DNA of 64,000 nucleotides from positions 1-64,000 of the forward strand of contig NZ_JACRVF010000005.1 of the NCBI RefSeq assembly GCF_014306105.1, given 5' to 3'. The position numbers and the translations under genes were made by a program. Source of the stretch: Pontibacter cellulosilyticus (GTDB taxonomy: Bacteria > Bacteroidota > Bacteroidia > Cytophagales > Hymenobacteraceae). Below the pieces are notes generated by a model that saw nothing but the letters and a program-made list of their open reading frames with translations, made no database searches and was not told where the DNA came from. This document shows positions 54,042 to 63,422 of the stretch, piece by piece (positions within the stretch are counted from its first letter, which is position 1; every line of letters starts with the position of its first letter).

Positions 54042-54605
54042 TTATCCTTGGTTTGTTACCTGCGGCGATAACTGTAGTTCTTCCTGGTGCTTCTGCAGCA
54101 CTTCTATAATAAAGCTGATGTGCTCCCTCATATCTACTCCGAACAGCTCAGCGCCTTTGCTTACCTCCTCGCGGTCTACGGAAGCTGCAAAGCTTTTCTG
54201 GCCCAGCTTCTTCATAACAGATTTTGTCTCAAGCCCCTCCAGGCGCTGCGGCCGTACTTGTGCACAGGCCACTATAAAACCGGTTATTTCATCACAGGCT
54301 ATCAGTGCCTTGTCCAGCAGGGTATCGTAGCTTTTGCCCCACTTTGTATAATGTGCCGATATAGCGTGTGCTATTTCGCCTTCTCCTTTTTCCTGTAGCA
54401 GGTTAAAAATTACGTTTGGGTGCAGGTCCGGGTAGGCCTGGTAATCGGCATCGTGCAGCAGGCCGGCAATGCTCCATTTAACAGTGTCTTCGTTTAGTTT
54501 GGCTGCATAGGCTTCCATTACAAGCTCTACAGTGCGGGCATGGCGCAGCAGGCTTTCGCTGGTAGTCATGCTATGCAATATGTCTTTTGCTTCCTGGCGT
54601 GTCAT
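54042..54605 (-). CDS. HD domain metal-dependent phosphohydrolase-like protein
   Basis: 187 residues from the ATG at 54605 (frame open to 54650). The HD signature is spread as LLRHARTVE, LLHDADYQ, HPNVIF and ACDEITGFIVACA, close to cytosolic HDIG-type proteins that act on nucleotides. The substrate is unknown. It follows 58 nt after the ion channel gene on the same strand. Confidence 0.82.
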   Translation of the reverse strand: MTRQEAKDILHSMTTSESLLRHARTVELVMEAYAAKLNEDTVKWSIAGLLHDADYQAYPDLHPNVIFNLLQEKGEGEIAHAISAHYTKWGKSYDTLLDKALIACDEITGFIVACAQVRPQRLEGLETKSVMKKLGQKSFAASVDREEVSKGAELFGVDMREHISFIIEVLQKHQEELQLSPQVTNQG

Positions 54606-54663
54606 AATAAAGTATGATTTATACTTCCTAAGATATCCATTTTGTGGCAACTAGCAAAAGGTG

Positions 54664-55509
54664 CTATACCTGGTTGGGGTTTTGATCTGGTGGTAACCGA
54701 TCTGGCTGTGGGGTAGCATTAGCTGTTTTTAACTCGGCACGCAGCTGCTTAATTTCATGGTGCAGTTCCTGAAGCTGTTTTGCGCCGGCCAGCTCTGCGT
54801 CTTTGCTTTCAGCGTCCTGGCCAATGAAGAAAGTTGCCAGTGTAGCCGTTACATACCCAAACACAGCGAAGCCATACAAGGCAAGCAGCAGGCACAGTAC
54901 CCTGCCCTCAGGCGTAACCGGGAAGTAATCGCTGCCGATGGAGATGAGCAGCATAGCCGTCCACCAGAGAGCTTCGCCGTAAGTCTTTAACCCATGCTCC
55001 TGCTCAAAGGCATACATGCCTGCGGCACCGGCTACTGTTACCACTACGGTTAAGGCCACAACATACCCGAACGCGCGGCGCTGCATGGTCTTGCCCAGGC
55101 TGCGCATGCCCCGGTTAATGGAGCCCACCACCTTTACCAGCCTCAACCCTCTTACTGCCCTCACAGACCTGACCACCCGAAACACCCTGGTAATTCTGAA
55201 AACCCGCAGCGCAGGCACGATCAGGGAGATGGTGGTAAGGATGTTGCTCCGAAGAAAGTTGAGCTTATGCGGCGCAAGTATAAACTTAACTGCGAAGTCA
55301 AGTATAAAAATTGCCCAGATAACCAGGCTTAAAAGCTGCAGGTAATAGTTAAGCCCCCAGATAAACTCGATTACAAGCAGCACCAGCCAAATAAAGCCCA
55401 GCACTACCAGAGGCGTCTCGAGGGCATCCTGTAACCGGTTAAGCAGCTCGTACCGCTCCCTGTTCAGGAGGCGCTTTTCTGCATTCTTTCTTAAGTTACT
55501 TTTTCCCAT
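54664..55509 (-). CDS. Voltage-gated-like ion channel with non-canonical filter
   Basis: 281 residues, ATG start at 55509. It has an N-terminal cytosolic part, then membrane segments and an S4-like helix with regularly spaced Arg (LRVFRITRVFRVVRSVRAVRG). The pore loop reads ISIGSDYFPVT where K+ channels have TVGYGD. S6 is followed by a C-terminal coiled coil (AKQLQELHHEIKQLRAEL) that could tetramerise it. A six-TM voltage-gated cation channel is inferred, with selectivity uncertain because the GYG is replaced by GSD. Confidence 0.85.
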   Translation of the reverse strand: MGKSNLRKNAEKRLLNRERYELLNRLQDALETPLVVLGFIWLVLLVIEFIWGLNYYLQLLSLVIWAIFILDFAVKFILAPHKLNFLRSNILTTISLIVPALRVFRITRVFRVVRSVRAVRGLRLVKVVGSINRGMRSLGKTMQRRAFGYVVALTVVVTVAGAAGMYAFEQEHGLKTYGEALWWTAMLLISIGSDYFPVTPEGRVLCLLLALYGFAVFGYVTATLATFFIGQDAESKDAELAGAKQLQELHHEIKQLRAELKTANATPQPDRLPPDQNPNQV

Positions 55510-55609
55510 TGGCGCTTGTTTCCACCTGGCATAGCCTGCTGTTGCTATACTTTACTGCATAGGGTACGGATGCAGCGCCTGTTCGTTTAAAAGCAAAGAA
55601 GCCTCATCT

Positions 55610-56113
55610 TTAGTCCAGTTTGGCTACCTGAACGTTTTTCCAGATACCCATGATGTGGTCATTTCTCCCAACAAGTAGATCAATCTGTTTGCGCATGCGG
55701 CGGTTCATGATATCTCGTACAACGTACACGCCATCCAGTTCATCAGAAATGCCGGTAACCCAGAGAGAGTCTCCGAAGCTGAGGCTTCCGCCCCATTTGC
55801 TGTGCAGGTCTCGGGATACGGCAATCCAGCGGTGTTTTTTAGGATTGCGCTTGCTGATACGTGAGCCGTCTGCAGTGATATAAGGGGTTGTGTCAGTCTG
55901 GCCCGGCTCGGGATGGTAAATAGAAGCTTTAACTGTTATGGTGGCAGGGGGAGCAGGTAATTCTAAGTCTGTTTGGCTTGTTTCTTCAGGAGGCCAGCCT
56001 AGCTCTTTTTCTTCGATTTTCGGATTGTGGGAATCAGCAGTAAAAAAGGAAAATTCTTCAGCCATTGCTACTGTCATGGAGAGCATGGCAGCGAGTAATT
56101 TGATCCTAAACAT
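55610..56113 (-). CDS. Exported double-psi beta-barrel-like protein
   Basis: 167 residues with signal peptide (LLAAMLSMTVAMA). The C-terminal 100 residues contain QTDTTPYITADGSRI, SFGDSLWV and DGVYVVRDIMNRRM...IDLLVG, which resemble RlpA/3D-type double-psi barrels, proteins that act on or bind peptidoglycan. The assignment is by motif pattern only. The gene stands alone, and a region with no gene follows upstream. Confidence 0.65.
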   Translation of the reverse strand: MFRIKLLAAMLSMTVAMAEEFSFFTADSHNPKIEEKELGWPPEETSQTDLELPAPPATITVKASIYHPEPGQTDTTPYITADGSRISKRNPKKHRWIAVSRDLHSKWGGSLSFGDSLWVTGISDELDGVYVVRDIMNRRMRKQIDLLVGRNDHIMGIWKNVQVAKLD

Positions 56114-56416
56114 AAGCAGTCCATTTCGTGAAACATCGATTTAGGTAATAACAACAGGCTTAAACGGTGCCTTCACAGAATGGTTTTCGAAAGTATATAA
56201 TTTAGCTATATTCGCATAAATTTAATTTAAATTATGTTTTATATAATTATACTAATTAATAGTTTGCTTACTTACTGATGCTCAGTCAACCAGTGCAATT
56301 TTAAACTTCTATATAGGTATACCCTGCTGTATATTTACCGAAACTGAGCAATTACCTAAAAAACTGATGCCTGAGAAAGAAATATGTTTTCTTAAAGAAT
56401 TGACACAAAGGACTAT
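56114..56416. other. Intergenic region without a gene
   Basis: About 300 nt, very AT-rich near 56210-56270, between two minus-strand genes. It should hold the promoter of the gene at 55610-56113. No ORF or strong motif was seen apart from the terminator that follows. Confidence 0.5.
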
Positions 56417-56458
56417 AAACAACAACAGCCGGCTAATTATAGCCGGCTATTGTTGTTT
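56417..56458 (-). terminator. Terminator of the tricorn-like gene
   Basis: 19-nt arms (56417-56435 and 56440-56458) pair with one mismatch around ATTA, about 12 nt past the minus-strand stop codon at 56470. Confidence 0.75.
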
Positions 56459-56469
56459 AATTAAATTTA

Positions 56470-59400
56470 TTAGCGTTTTGTCTGTGGGGCGTTCATAATT
56501 TCCTGGATAGCCCTCTCCAACTGCGGGTCTTTATTCTCGAGTCTGTCCTTGAACGTAGTCTTCAGGTAGATGTCTGGTTGCACGCCTTCTCGCTCTATGT
56601 TTTTGCCGTCCAACGTATAGCAACCCCAGGCCGGAAGCCTGTAAAAAGACCCGTCTACTAATCCTTTACCCGATGTAAAAATAATCCAACGGTAAGTATC
56701 GGTGCCGATGATCTTGCCCAGCCCCAGCTCTTTAAAGCCAGTGGCTGTCATTTCACCGTCGCTCAGGGTTTGCTCGTTCATGAGAAGCACCATTTGGCCG
56801 GCAGCCGGAGTAAAGTTAGGCTGGTTGGTTAAAGCGCCGCCACGGTATTTCCACTGCAAGTATGGTTTCTGCGCCAGGAAGCGCAGCACATCGTTGTGCA
56901 CGTTACCACCGGTGTTGTAGCGCAGGTCAAGTATAAGTCCGTTGCGCTGGTAGCCTTCAGTGGTCATCTCAATCAGGAACTGCTCCAGGGCCTGCGTGCT
57001 CATGTTCTTCATGTGCACATAAGCTATCTTGTTTCCAGAGGCATCGTCTACATACTTCTGGTTAGTTGCCACCCATTCGTCGTACAGGTTTTCGCGCTGG
57101 CTGCCATAGCTTTGCGGGTGCACTTTTACTGTAAACTCTTTACCACTGCGAGCAAAAGTAAGCTCTGTTTCTTCCTGCAGCGATGGCTTCATAAAGTAAA
57201 ACTCACGGTTCTGCTTCTGGTCTACCGGCTGTCCATCAACTTTTACCAGCACATCGCCCGGCTGTACATCTTTGCCTTTCACATCCAGCGCACTTTTCTG
57301 CACCACCGCCTTTACCTGGTAGGGCTTATCATCTTCAAACAGTAAGCCGGTAGCCAATGAGCGGGTTTTATAGTATGGCTGCTCCTCGGTGCCGTTGGAG
57401 GTAAAGCCCATGTGCGAGGAGTTCAGCTCACCCAACATGTCGTTCAGCAAGGTACGCAGGTCAGCGCGGTTCGAAACGTATGGCAACAGTTTGGCATAAG
57501 TCTCTTTCTTCTTCGTCCAGTCAATGCCATGGAAGGCGTCGTCGTAGAAGTTCTCCTCCACGCCTGCCCACATCTCATAGAACATCTGGTTAAACTCATC
57601 CTTCAGGTTTTTGCGGAAAGTATGGTTCACCTCAATCTTCTCCACTTTGTTGCCATCCAGGTTAAAGGTATGGACGTTGCCTTTCAGCAGCAGGTAATGT
57701 GTGTTATCAGCCGTAACCAGGCTAATAGAGCCTGCATCTGCCCCGGCTACTTTTTCTGTCTTTGGCTCCTCAAAAGGGCTGGTGGTATGCTTCCAGATGT
57801 TGGCCTTGCCGTCGCCGTGGTTGGAAGTAAAAAGCACCGTAGTTTTATCATCTTTCTGAAGCACCTTCGGGTTACCCTGGAACCCAAAGCCCTCAGCTAC
57901 ACGCTCCCAACGGTTTTGCAGATCTGTCAGGTCGAGGGTAATTAGTTGCTTAGCCGGAGCCGGCTTAACCTCTTTCTCTGTCTTCTTGCCTTTTTTAGAT
58001 TTATCATCTTTTGCTTCGGCAGCTGCTACAGGGGCTTCTTTAAATAACTCGTTATACTTGTCTGAACGGTACGGTTTCTCAAGCTTGTTCAGCGCGATAC
58101 GGTACAGGTCCGGGTCCTTCATGCCATAAGGGTAGCTTGGGTTGGTACGGTCAGAGGCGAAATAAATGTAGTTTCCGTCCGGCGACCAGTAAGGCGCTGT
58201 TTCAGTTACTCCGGAATTGGTCAGGTTAAAGGTTTTGCTGTTGGCCAGCTGGTGTATGAAAATGTCTTCCTCAAAATTGCGGTAAGCTGTAAACAGCACA
58301 TACTGCCCGTCTGGCGAGAAGCTAGGATCGGAGTTATATAACGCCCATATCTCGTCCTCTACCAGCGTTTTGGTCTTCAGCGTTTTCAGGTCGATGTGCT
58401 TCAGGTGCTTGCTGCCGCTATAGTACACGCCCTGGCTCTTGTCTTTGCTGAACACAACATTGCGGTTATTCTGTAGTTCGTTTGTCAGCTGCACCTCCTT
58501 AGAACTGCCATCTGCAGCAATCACAAATAGGTTAAAGTAACCGTTGTTGGTCTGAGTGTATACCAGGCGCTTGTTATCGGCCATCCACATTACCTCCCCT
58601 ACTCTTTCAGAGGCACGAGTTGGTATCTCACGCACAAATTTGCCTTTTACATCCGACACAAACAGTTTTCCCCTCGACACAAAGGCCATTTTCTTGTTAT
58701 CTGGCGACACATCAAAATTGGTGATGTTGCCAGCAACTGTGTAATCTTTCTCTTTTTCGAGGGTGCTGTTCTGTAGAGCGGTTATCTGTACTTTGTTTGA
58801 TTTGCCAGTAGCTTTGTCGTACACGTAAACCTGGTAATCCTTCTCAAAAACTACTTTCTCGCCGTTGGCACTTACCGATGGCGTTTTAATTGACGTTTCG
58901 AAGCTGGTGAGCTGGGTCTTCTTTCCGTCTTTAAAAGTATAAAGGTTATACTCTCCATTGGCCTCATCCGAAGCAAAGTATAAACTACCCTGCTTGTCTA
59001 TACTTACCCACAGGTCTTTACCATCGTAATCGGTATAGCGCTTATACTCTTTGGTTTTGTTGTTGTAAGACTGCACATCAGGGTTATAGGCGCCTTTGTA
59101 GCCTTTTCGATGCGTAAAGTTCTTGCTCTCCCAGCTTTCATCGAAGAAGATCTCGCCGCTACTTGGGTGCTCTGCCACGTTGTGCACAGTATGGAAGTAA
59201 TGCTGAAACATGCGTTGTGGCGTGCCTCCACTCAAATCTATCTTATAGGCAGAATAGCGGTTATAGCGGTCTGATGTGAAATAGATAGTCTTAGAGTCCC
59301 AGCTCCAGGAATCTACTTCGTCTGAGGACTCATGAAAAGTCAGCTGCTTTATTTCCCCTCCTCCAATAGGCATCACGAACACATCCTGGTTGCCATACTG

Positions 59401-59655
59401 CGAAGAGGTAAAGGCTATCCATTTGCCATCCGGAGAAATGCGTGGGCGGGTTTCGTTGCCGGCCATACCTGTAAGGCGCATGGCATTGCCCCCGTTGCTG
59501 GATACCTGCCAAAGGTCGCCTTCGTAGCTAAAAACAATGTTTTTTGCATCGGGGCTTATACTTGGGTTGGTGGCAAAGTATACTTCCTGCTGCTGGGCTA
59601 AGGCTACGGTGCTGCCAAAGCCTAGTAAAAGCGAGAGTAGGTATTTTCTGTTCAT
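56470..59655 (-). CDS. Tricorn protease homologue (S41 peptidase with PD40 propellers and PDZ)
   Basis: 1061 residues with signal peptide MNRKYLLSLLLGFGSTVALAQ, so periplasmic. N-terminal PD40 beta-propeller repeats (ISPDGKWIAFTSS, FSPDGQYVLFTAY, WSPDGNYIYFASD types) are followed by a C1-like segment, a PDZ domain (about 760-850, DVQPGDVLVKVDGQPV) and the S41-type core. The catalytic residues of tricorn line up: S747/H748 in LNSSHMGF, S965/D966 in TLSDGE and E1023 in IEREGVQPD. It degrades peptides; the propellers would feed substrate. An acidic/Lys-rich linker (KGKKTEKEVKP) lies around residues 550-565. Confidence 0.92.
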   Translation of the reverse strand: MNRKYLLSLLLGFGSTVALAQQQEVYFATNPSISPDAKNIVFSYEGDLWQVSSNGGNAMRLTGMAGNETRPRISPDGKWIAFTSSQYGNQDVFVMPIGGGEIKQLTFHESSDEVDSWSWDSKTIYFTSDRYNRYSAYKIDLSGGTPQRMFQHYFHTVHNVAEHPSSGEIFFDESWESKNFTHRKGYKGAYNPDVQSYNNKTKEYKRYTDYDGKDLWVSIDKQGSLYFASDEANGEYNLYTFKDGKKTQLTSFETSIKTPSVSANGEKVVFEKDYQVYVYDKATGKSNKVQITALQNSTLEKEKDYTVAGNITNFDVSPDNKKMAFVSRGKLFVSDVKGKFVREIPTRASERVGEVMWMADNKRLVYTQTNNGYFNLFVIAADGSSKEVQLTNELQNNRNVVFSKDKSQGVYYSGSKHLKHIDLKTLKTKTLVEDEIWALYNSDPSFSPDGQYVLFTAYRNFEEDIFIHQLANSKTFNLTNSGVTETAPYWSPDGNYIYFASDRTNPSYPYGMKDPDLYRIALNKLEKPYRSDKYNELFKEAPVAAAEAKDDKSKKGKKTEKEVKPAPAKQLITLDLTDLQNRWERVAEGFGFQGNPKVLQKDDKTTVLFTSNHGDGKANIWKHTTSPFEEPKTEKVAGADAGSISLVTADNTHYLLLKGNVHTFNLDGNKVEKIEVNHTFRKNLKDEFNQMFYEMWAGVEENFYDDAFHGIDWTKKKETYAKLLPYVSNRADLRTLLNDMLGELNSSHMGFTSNGTEEQPYYKTRSLATGLLFEDDKPYQVKAVVQKSALDVKGKDVQPGDVLVKVDGQPVDQKQNREFYFMKPSLQEETELTFARSGKEFTVKVHPQSYGSQRENLYDEWVATNQKYVDDASGNKIAYVHMKNMSTQALEQFLIEMTTEGYQRNGLILDLRYNTGGNVHNDVLRFLAQKPYLQWKYRGGALTNQPNFTPAAGQMVLLMNEQTLSDGEMTATGFKELGLGKIIGTDTYRWIIFTSGKGLVDGSFYRLPAWGCYTLDGKNIEREGVQPDIYLKTTFKDRLENKDPQLERAIQEIMNAPQTKR

Positions 59656-59720
59656 AAGTAGGTTTGCGTTTATCCTAGTAAATAAAGCAATCCTACAGTA
59701 AAATACAACTCGGCCCGTGC

Positions 59721-60482
59721 TTACTTTTTAAAGTATTTGTCGTAGATGATGTACCCGATAAAAGCAGCTATACTTACAGCAGATACCCATATTAAACCGG
59801 TTTTGAGGCGCTCGTTATTCTCACCTAACCAAGCCAGCAAAATAGCCAGCGGCACAATGCCGGCCAGGGTAGCGCCTATAAACCGGAAATAACTCATTTT
59901 TGCCAGTCCTGCCACAAAGCTAATAGCGTCGTTAGAGAGAAAAGGAGAAATACGTGCAATAACAACTGCCCACAGACCATAATGACCTACAAACTCCATA
60001 ACCTTGCGCTCAGTTTTATGGCCTATCAGTTTGCTTACGCCAGCCTGCCCTACCCAACGCCCAATAACATAGCCAAGCGTAGAGGCTACTGCCACGGCTG
60101 TCACAGCAATTAAAGTACCCCAAAAAGACCCATAAGCAATTATTGCAACCAGCATCAGTGCCACAACATTTATAACTAGCAGAAACATTTGCGCAATCAT
60201 GGCAAGTATAATAAAGAAAGGTCCCCAAGCCCCAAACTGACTTACCCAATCCGATATGCGCTGCTTATCGCCGCTGGTAAGTATGGTCCAGGCATTATCT
60301 ACCTCTTTCTGAAAACCGGGAAACAGAAAATAGGCAGCCACTAGCCCACCTATAAGTATAAGTGTGATATAAAGGGGCCACTTGCTTTCTTTCTGCGAGC
60401 CAGTTTCATCTTTCAGCGTCTGGTCGTAGCTATGTTTGCGGGTAACGTTTTCTTCTACTCTATCTGTTTCTCTACCTTTCAT
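59721..60482 (-). CDS. VTT-domain (TVP38/TMEM64, DedA-like) membrane protein
   Basis: 253 residues from the ATG at 60482; the longer frame to 60548 lacks a good start. A charged 35-residue N-terminus is followed by about five membrane segments with the VTT landmarks AYGSFWGTLIAVTAVAVASTLGYVIGRWVG, FVGHYGLWAVVIARISPFLSNDAISFVAGL and FRFIGATLAGIVP. The fold includes re-entrant loops typical of lipid scramblases or transporters; the substrate is unknown. Its start overlaps the end of the rhomboid gene by 11 nt, so translation is coupled. Confidence 0.88.
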   Translation of the reverse strand: MKGRETDRVEENVTRKHSYDQTLKDETGSQKESKWPLYITLILIGGLVAAYFLFPGFQKEVDNAWTILTSGDKQRISDWVSQFGAWGPFFIILAMIAQMFLLVINVVALMLVAIIAYGSFWGTLIAVTAVAVASTLGYVIGRWVGQAGVSKLIGHKTERKVMEFVGHYGLWAVVIARISPFLSNDAISFVAGLAKMSYFRFIGATLAGIVPLAILLAWLGENNERLKTGLIWVSAVSIAAFIGYIIYDKYFKK

Positions 60483-61305
60483 GCGTTGCTCTTTCTGTTC
60501 GCCTTCTAATAGACGAAACAAGAGCAGCATTGGTTGGAGCCATAGCATTTCCGGTAGTGGTATTTAAAGTATAAAAGTGGCTTTTATCTTTTTCCGGCTC
60601 CAGTACCTTATAATTGATGTGCATGTGTCTATAGTTCGCCCCCATAGTGTTGCTTACATGGCGTTGCACCACGTTTGGTTCTATGTAGGTGGGCGCAGGC
60701 TTTTTGCCCATCGCGCCCTCGCCATACACCAGCGCAGCCACCAGGCCAGCTACGAAGCCTGCAATATGCCCCTCCCACGATATGCGTTCTTCTGTGGGCA
60801 GTAAACCGTAAAACAAGCCGCTGTACAGGAAAAGAATCGCCATAGATACCGCCATGGCGCTACGGTTGTGCCTCAGGAAGCCATTGAACAGCAGAAAACC
60901 AGCCAGGCCATACACCACTCCGCTGGCCCCGATATGAAAAGAAGGTCTGCCAATTAACCATGTCAGGATGCCACTGAGAACGTACACCAGCACAATTACC
61001 CGAACTGCCACTTTGCGGTGCAGAAAAAGTATAAATCCTGATAGCAGCACCAGCGGAAATGAGTTAGAGAGCAGGTGAAGCAGGTCGCCGTGTATAAGCG
61101 GACTGGTTACAATACCAATCAACCCGAAGAAACTGCGCGGCTTTATTCCCAGCCACCCAAGATCGGCACCAGTAAGGTAGCTTAATAAACTAATAAGGCA
61201 CAACAGCGCCACAAACAGCATGCCCGGCAAAAAGCTGTAAGCAAAGTGCGCGTTACTATTATTGTCAGCTATGTAGTGGTCTCTGCCTGCCAGGGTATGT
61301 TCCAT
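60472..61305 (-). CDS. Rhomboid family intramembrane serine protease
   Basis: 277 residues from the ATG at 61305 (a GTG four codons upstream is possible). Six membrane segments. The catalytic Ser is S128 in HIGASGVVYG and the His is H180 in WEGHIAGF. The HGDLLHLLSNSFPLV segment is the N-terminal rhomboid landmark. It cleaves membrane-embedded substrates; none is evident locally. A polar C-terminal tail of about 80 residues ends Arg-rich. It is co-translated with the downstream VTT-domain protein. Confidence 0.9.
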   Translation of the reverse strand: MEHTLAGRDHYIADNNSNAHFAYSFLPGMLFVALLCLISLLSYLTGADLGWLGIKPRSFFGLIGIVTSPLIHGDLLHLLSNSFPLVLLSGFILFLHRKVAVRVIVLVYVLSGILTWLIGRPSFHIGASGVVYGLAGFLLFNGFLRHNRSAMAVSMAILFLYSGLFYGLLPTEERISWEGHIAGFVAGLVAALVYGEGAMGKKPAPTYIEPNVVQRHVSNTMGANYRHMHINYKVLEPEKDKSHFYTLNTTTGNAMAPTNAALVSSIRRRTERATHER

Positions 61306-61502
61306 TTGATTATGCACTTGTGGTGGTGTAGTTACGCCAACTACAATATAGCCTAAAAGTATAGACGGCGCTTTAAAAATTTAGCTTATTAAGCCCTGAT
61401 TCTCGTATTGTATACTTACAGCAACTAAAACCTGCCCACTAGAAAATCAGTAAGTATCTTACTTATACCATAAAAGCTGCTCAGGCAGTTTTTTATAAGA
61501 TT

Positions 61503-63350
61503 ATGTTCTATTTACATCACATACCTGCCCCTGCGGTGCTACGATGGGTTGGGCACATGGTTCTAGCCGTGCTGCTTTTACTCCTATTATCTTGTGAGGG
61601 TGCAGACACGCAACAGAAATCTATTGGTGAACCTACTGCCGATTATGTGCCAGAACGAACACCATACGTGAGAGCAGCATCGTTGGTAGAGGCGCTCGAG
61701 GAAAAAGACAGTTTCTGGGTTGACTCTGTATTTAACGCACTAACACCAGACGAACGCATTGCCCAACTCATCATTATAGAGGCCTTTTCTGATAAAGGTG
61801 CAAAGTATGAGGCGGATGTAATGCGGTTAATCAAACAATATAAAGTCGGCGGACTAATCTACTTTCAAGGTGGGCCAATGCAGCAGGCCAAGCTCACAAA
61901 CAAATACCAGGCTGCCTCCAAAGTGCCGCTCTTTATTTCTATGGATGCCGAGACCGGTGTGGGCATGCGCCTCGATAGTACAGTGCACTACCCCTTCCAG
62001 CAGATGCTGGGCGCTGTGGCTGACAACGGACTGATCTATAGTATGGGAGCCCAGGTGGCGGAAGAGTTTAAGCGCCTGGGTATGCACATCAACTTCTCAC
62101 CTGTTGCCGATATCAACAATAACCCCAAGAACCCGATCATCAGCTACAGGGCCTTCGGCGAAGATAAGCTGGATGTTACCGCCAAAAGCCTGGCTTTTAT
62201 GCGGGGCATGCAAGATAACGGCATTATTGCTGTAGCCAAGCACTTTCCCGGCCACGGCGACACCGATGTAGACTCTCACCACGACCTGCCTATTATTCCC
62301 TTCTCCAGGGAGCGCCTCGACTCTGTAGAGCTTTACCCGTTCCAGGAGCTGATCAAGCATGGCGTAGGCGGTATTATGGTGGCCCACATGCATATACCTC
62401 AGCTGGATGCTACACAAAACCTGCCTTCAACGCTTTCGCCTCCTATTGTAAAAGGCTTGCTTAAAAACGACCTGGAGTTTAAGGGGCTTGTGTTTACAGA
62501 TGCCATGGTAATGAAAGGAGTTACCAAATACTTTGAGACCGGTGAGGCTGAAGCCAAAGCCCTTATTGCAGGCAACGACATATTGGAACGTTTGGCCAAT
62601 GTACCCAAGGCTATTAAAGCGATAAAGCAAGCAGTAGCAAACGGTGAACTGAGCCAGCAGGAACTTGACCGGAAGTGTAAGCGGGTGCTGAAAGCTAAGC
62701 AATGGCTCGGCCTGGACAAGTATAAACCAATTGACCTGAACAACCTGTACGAAGACCTTAACCCGAGCGTAGCCGACAGTACAAACCGTGCCTTAGCGGA
62801 GGCTGCCATAACCTTGCTTAAAAATGAAAAGAGAGCGTTGCCGCTGCGCCTTAAAAGGAGAGCTAAAGTTGCCACAGTGGGTTTTGGACTCAAAAACCCA
62901 AGCGCTTACCAAAGGTTGATACAAGAAGAGATCAATACCACAGATTTTGTTATTTCGCGCAAAGCAAACAAAAAAGAAGCCGCAGCACTTTCTAAAAAGC
63001 TCGAAAAGTATGATATCGTGATCGTAGCCTTGTACGGACCTAGCATCAGGCCGAGCAGTAAACTGGGGTATTCCAAACAGGCAACCGCGCTGGTAACAAA
63101 ACTGGCTAAATCTAACAAAGCAATTATCACACTGTTTGATAACGCCTATACCCTTGACCAGTTTCCGGGAATCGAGAAAAGCCGTGCACTGGTTATGGCT
63201 TACCAACCGCACTACCACGCCCAGGAAGCTGCTGCTAAGTTGTTGTTTGGCAGAATACCCGCACGTGGTAAATTGCCTGTAACGGTAAACGGCCACTTTG
63301 CCTACGGCGACGGGATCAGCAAAGGAGTGCCACTCATCGCTGCACCTTAA
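61503..63350 (+). CDS. Glycoside hydrolase family 3 lipoprotein (NagZ-like)
   Basis: 615 residues. The N-terminal hydrophobic segment ends in LLSC (lipobox, Cys near residue 31), giving a lipid-anchored periplasmic or surface protein. The GH3 N-terminal domain has KHFPGHGDT (246-254), VDSHHDLP, and the likely nucleophile D333 in VFTDAMVM. A smaller GH3 C-terminal-like domain follows. The KHFPGHGDT and DSHHDLP blocks are typical of beta-N-acetylhexosaminidases that act on peptidoglycan sugars. Some Bacteroidota homologues carry a fused C-terminal beta-lactamase-like domain, which is absent here. Confidence 0.9.
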   Translation: MFYLHHIPAPAVLRWVGHMVLAVLLLLLLSCEGADTQQKSIGEPTADYVPERTPYVRAASLVEALEEKDSFWVDSVFNALTPDERIAQLIIIEAFSDKGAKYEADVMRLIKQYKVGGLIYFQGGPMQQAKLTNKYQAASKVPLFISMDAETGVGMRLDSTVHYPFQQMLGAVADNGLIYSMGAQVAEEFKRLGMHINFSPVADINNNPKNPIISYRAFGEDKLDVTAKSLAFMRGMQDNGIIAVAKHFPGHGDTDVDSHHDLPIIPFSRERLDSVELYPFQELIKHGVGGIMVAHMHIPQLDATQNLPSTLSPPIVKGLLKNDLEFKGLVFTDAMVMKGVTKYFETGEAEAKALIAGNDILERLANVPKAIKAIKQAVANGELSQQELDRKCKRVLKAKQWLGLDKYKPIDLNNLYEDLNPSVADSTNRALAEAAITLLKNEKRALPLRLKRRAKVATVGFGLKNPSAYQRLIQEEINTTDFVISRKANKKEAAALSKKLEKYDIVIVALYGPSIRPSSKLGYSKQATALVTKLAKSNKAIITLFDNAYTLDQFPGIEKSRALVMAYQPHYHAQEAAAKLLFGRIPARGKLPVTVNGHFAYGDGISKGVPLIAAP

Positions 63351-63422
63351 GCAAAGTATCTTACCAGACTTGTTTCCGTAAGAAGAGCAGAATAAACAAA
63401 CATGTTCCGAAAGTATAAAACT

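Noticed and set aside
57412..57945. 177-codon plus-strand ORF
   Set aside because: It lies fully within the tricorn-like gene and reads as antisense shadow with no family motif.
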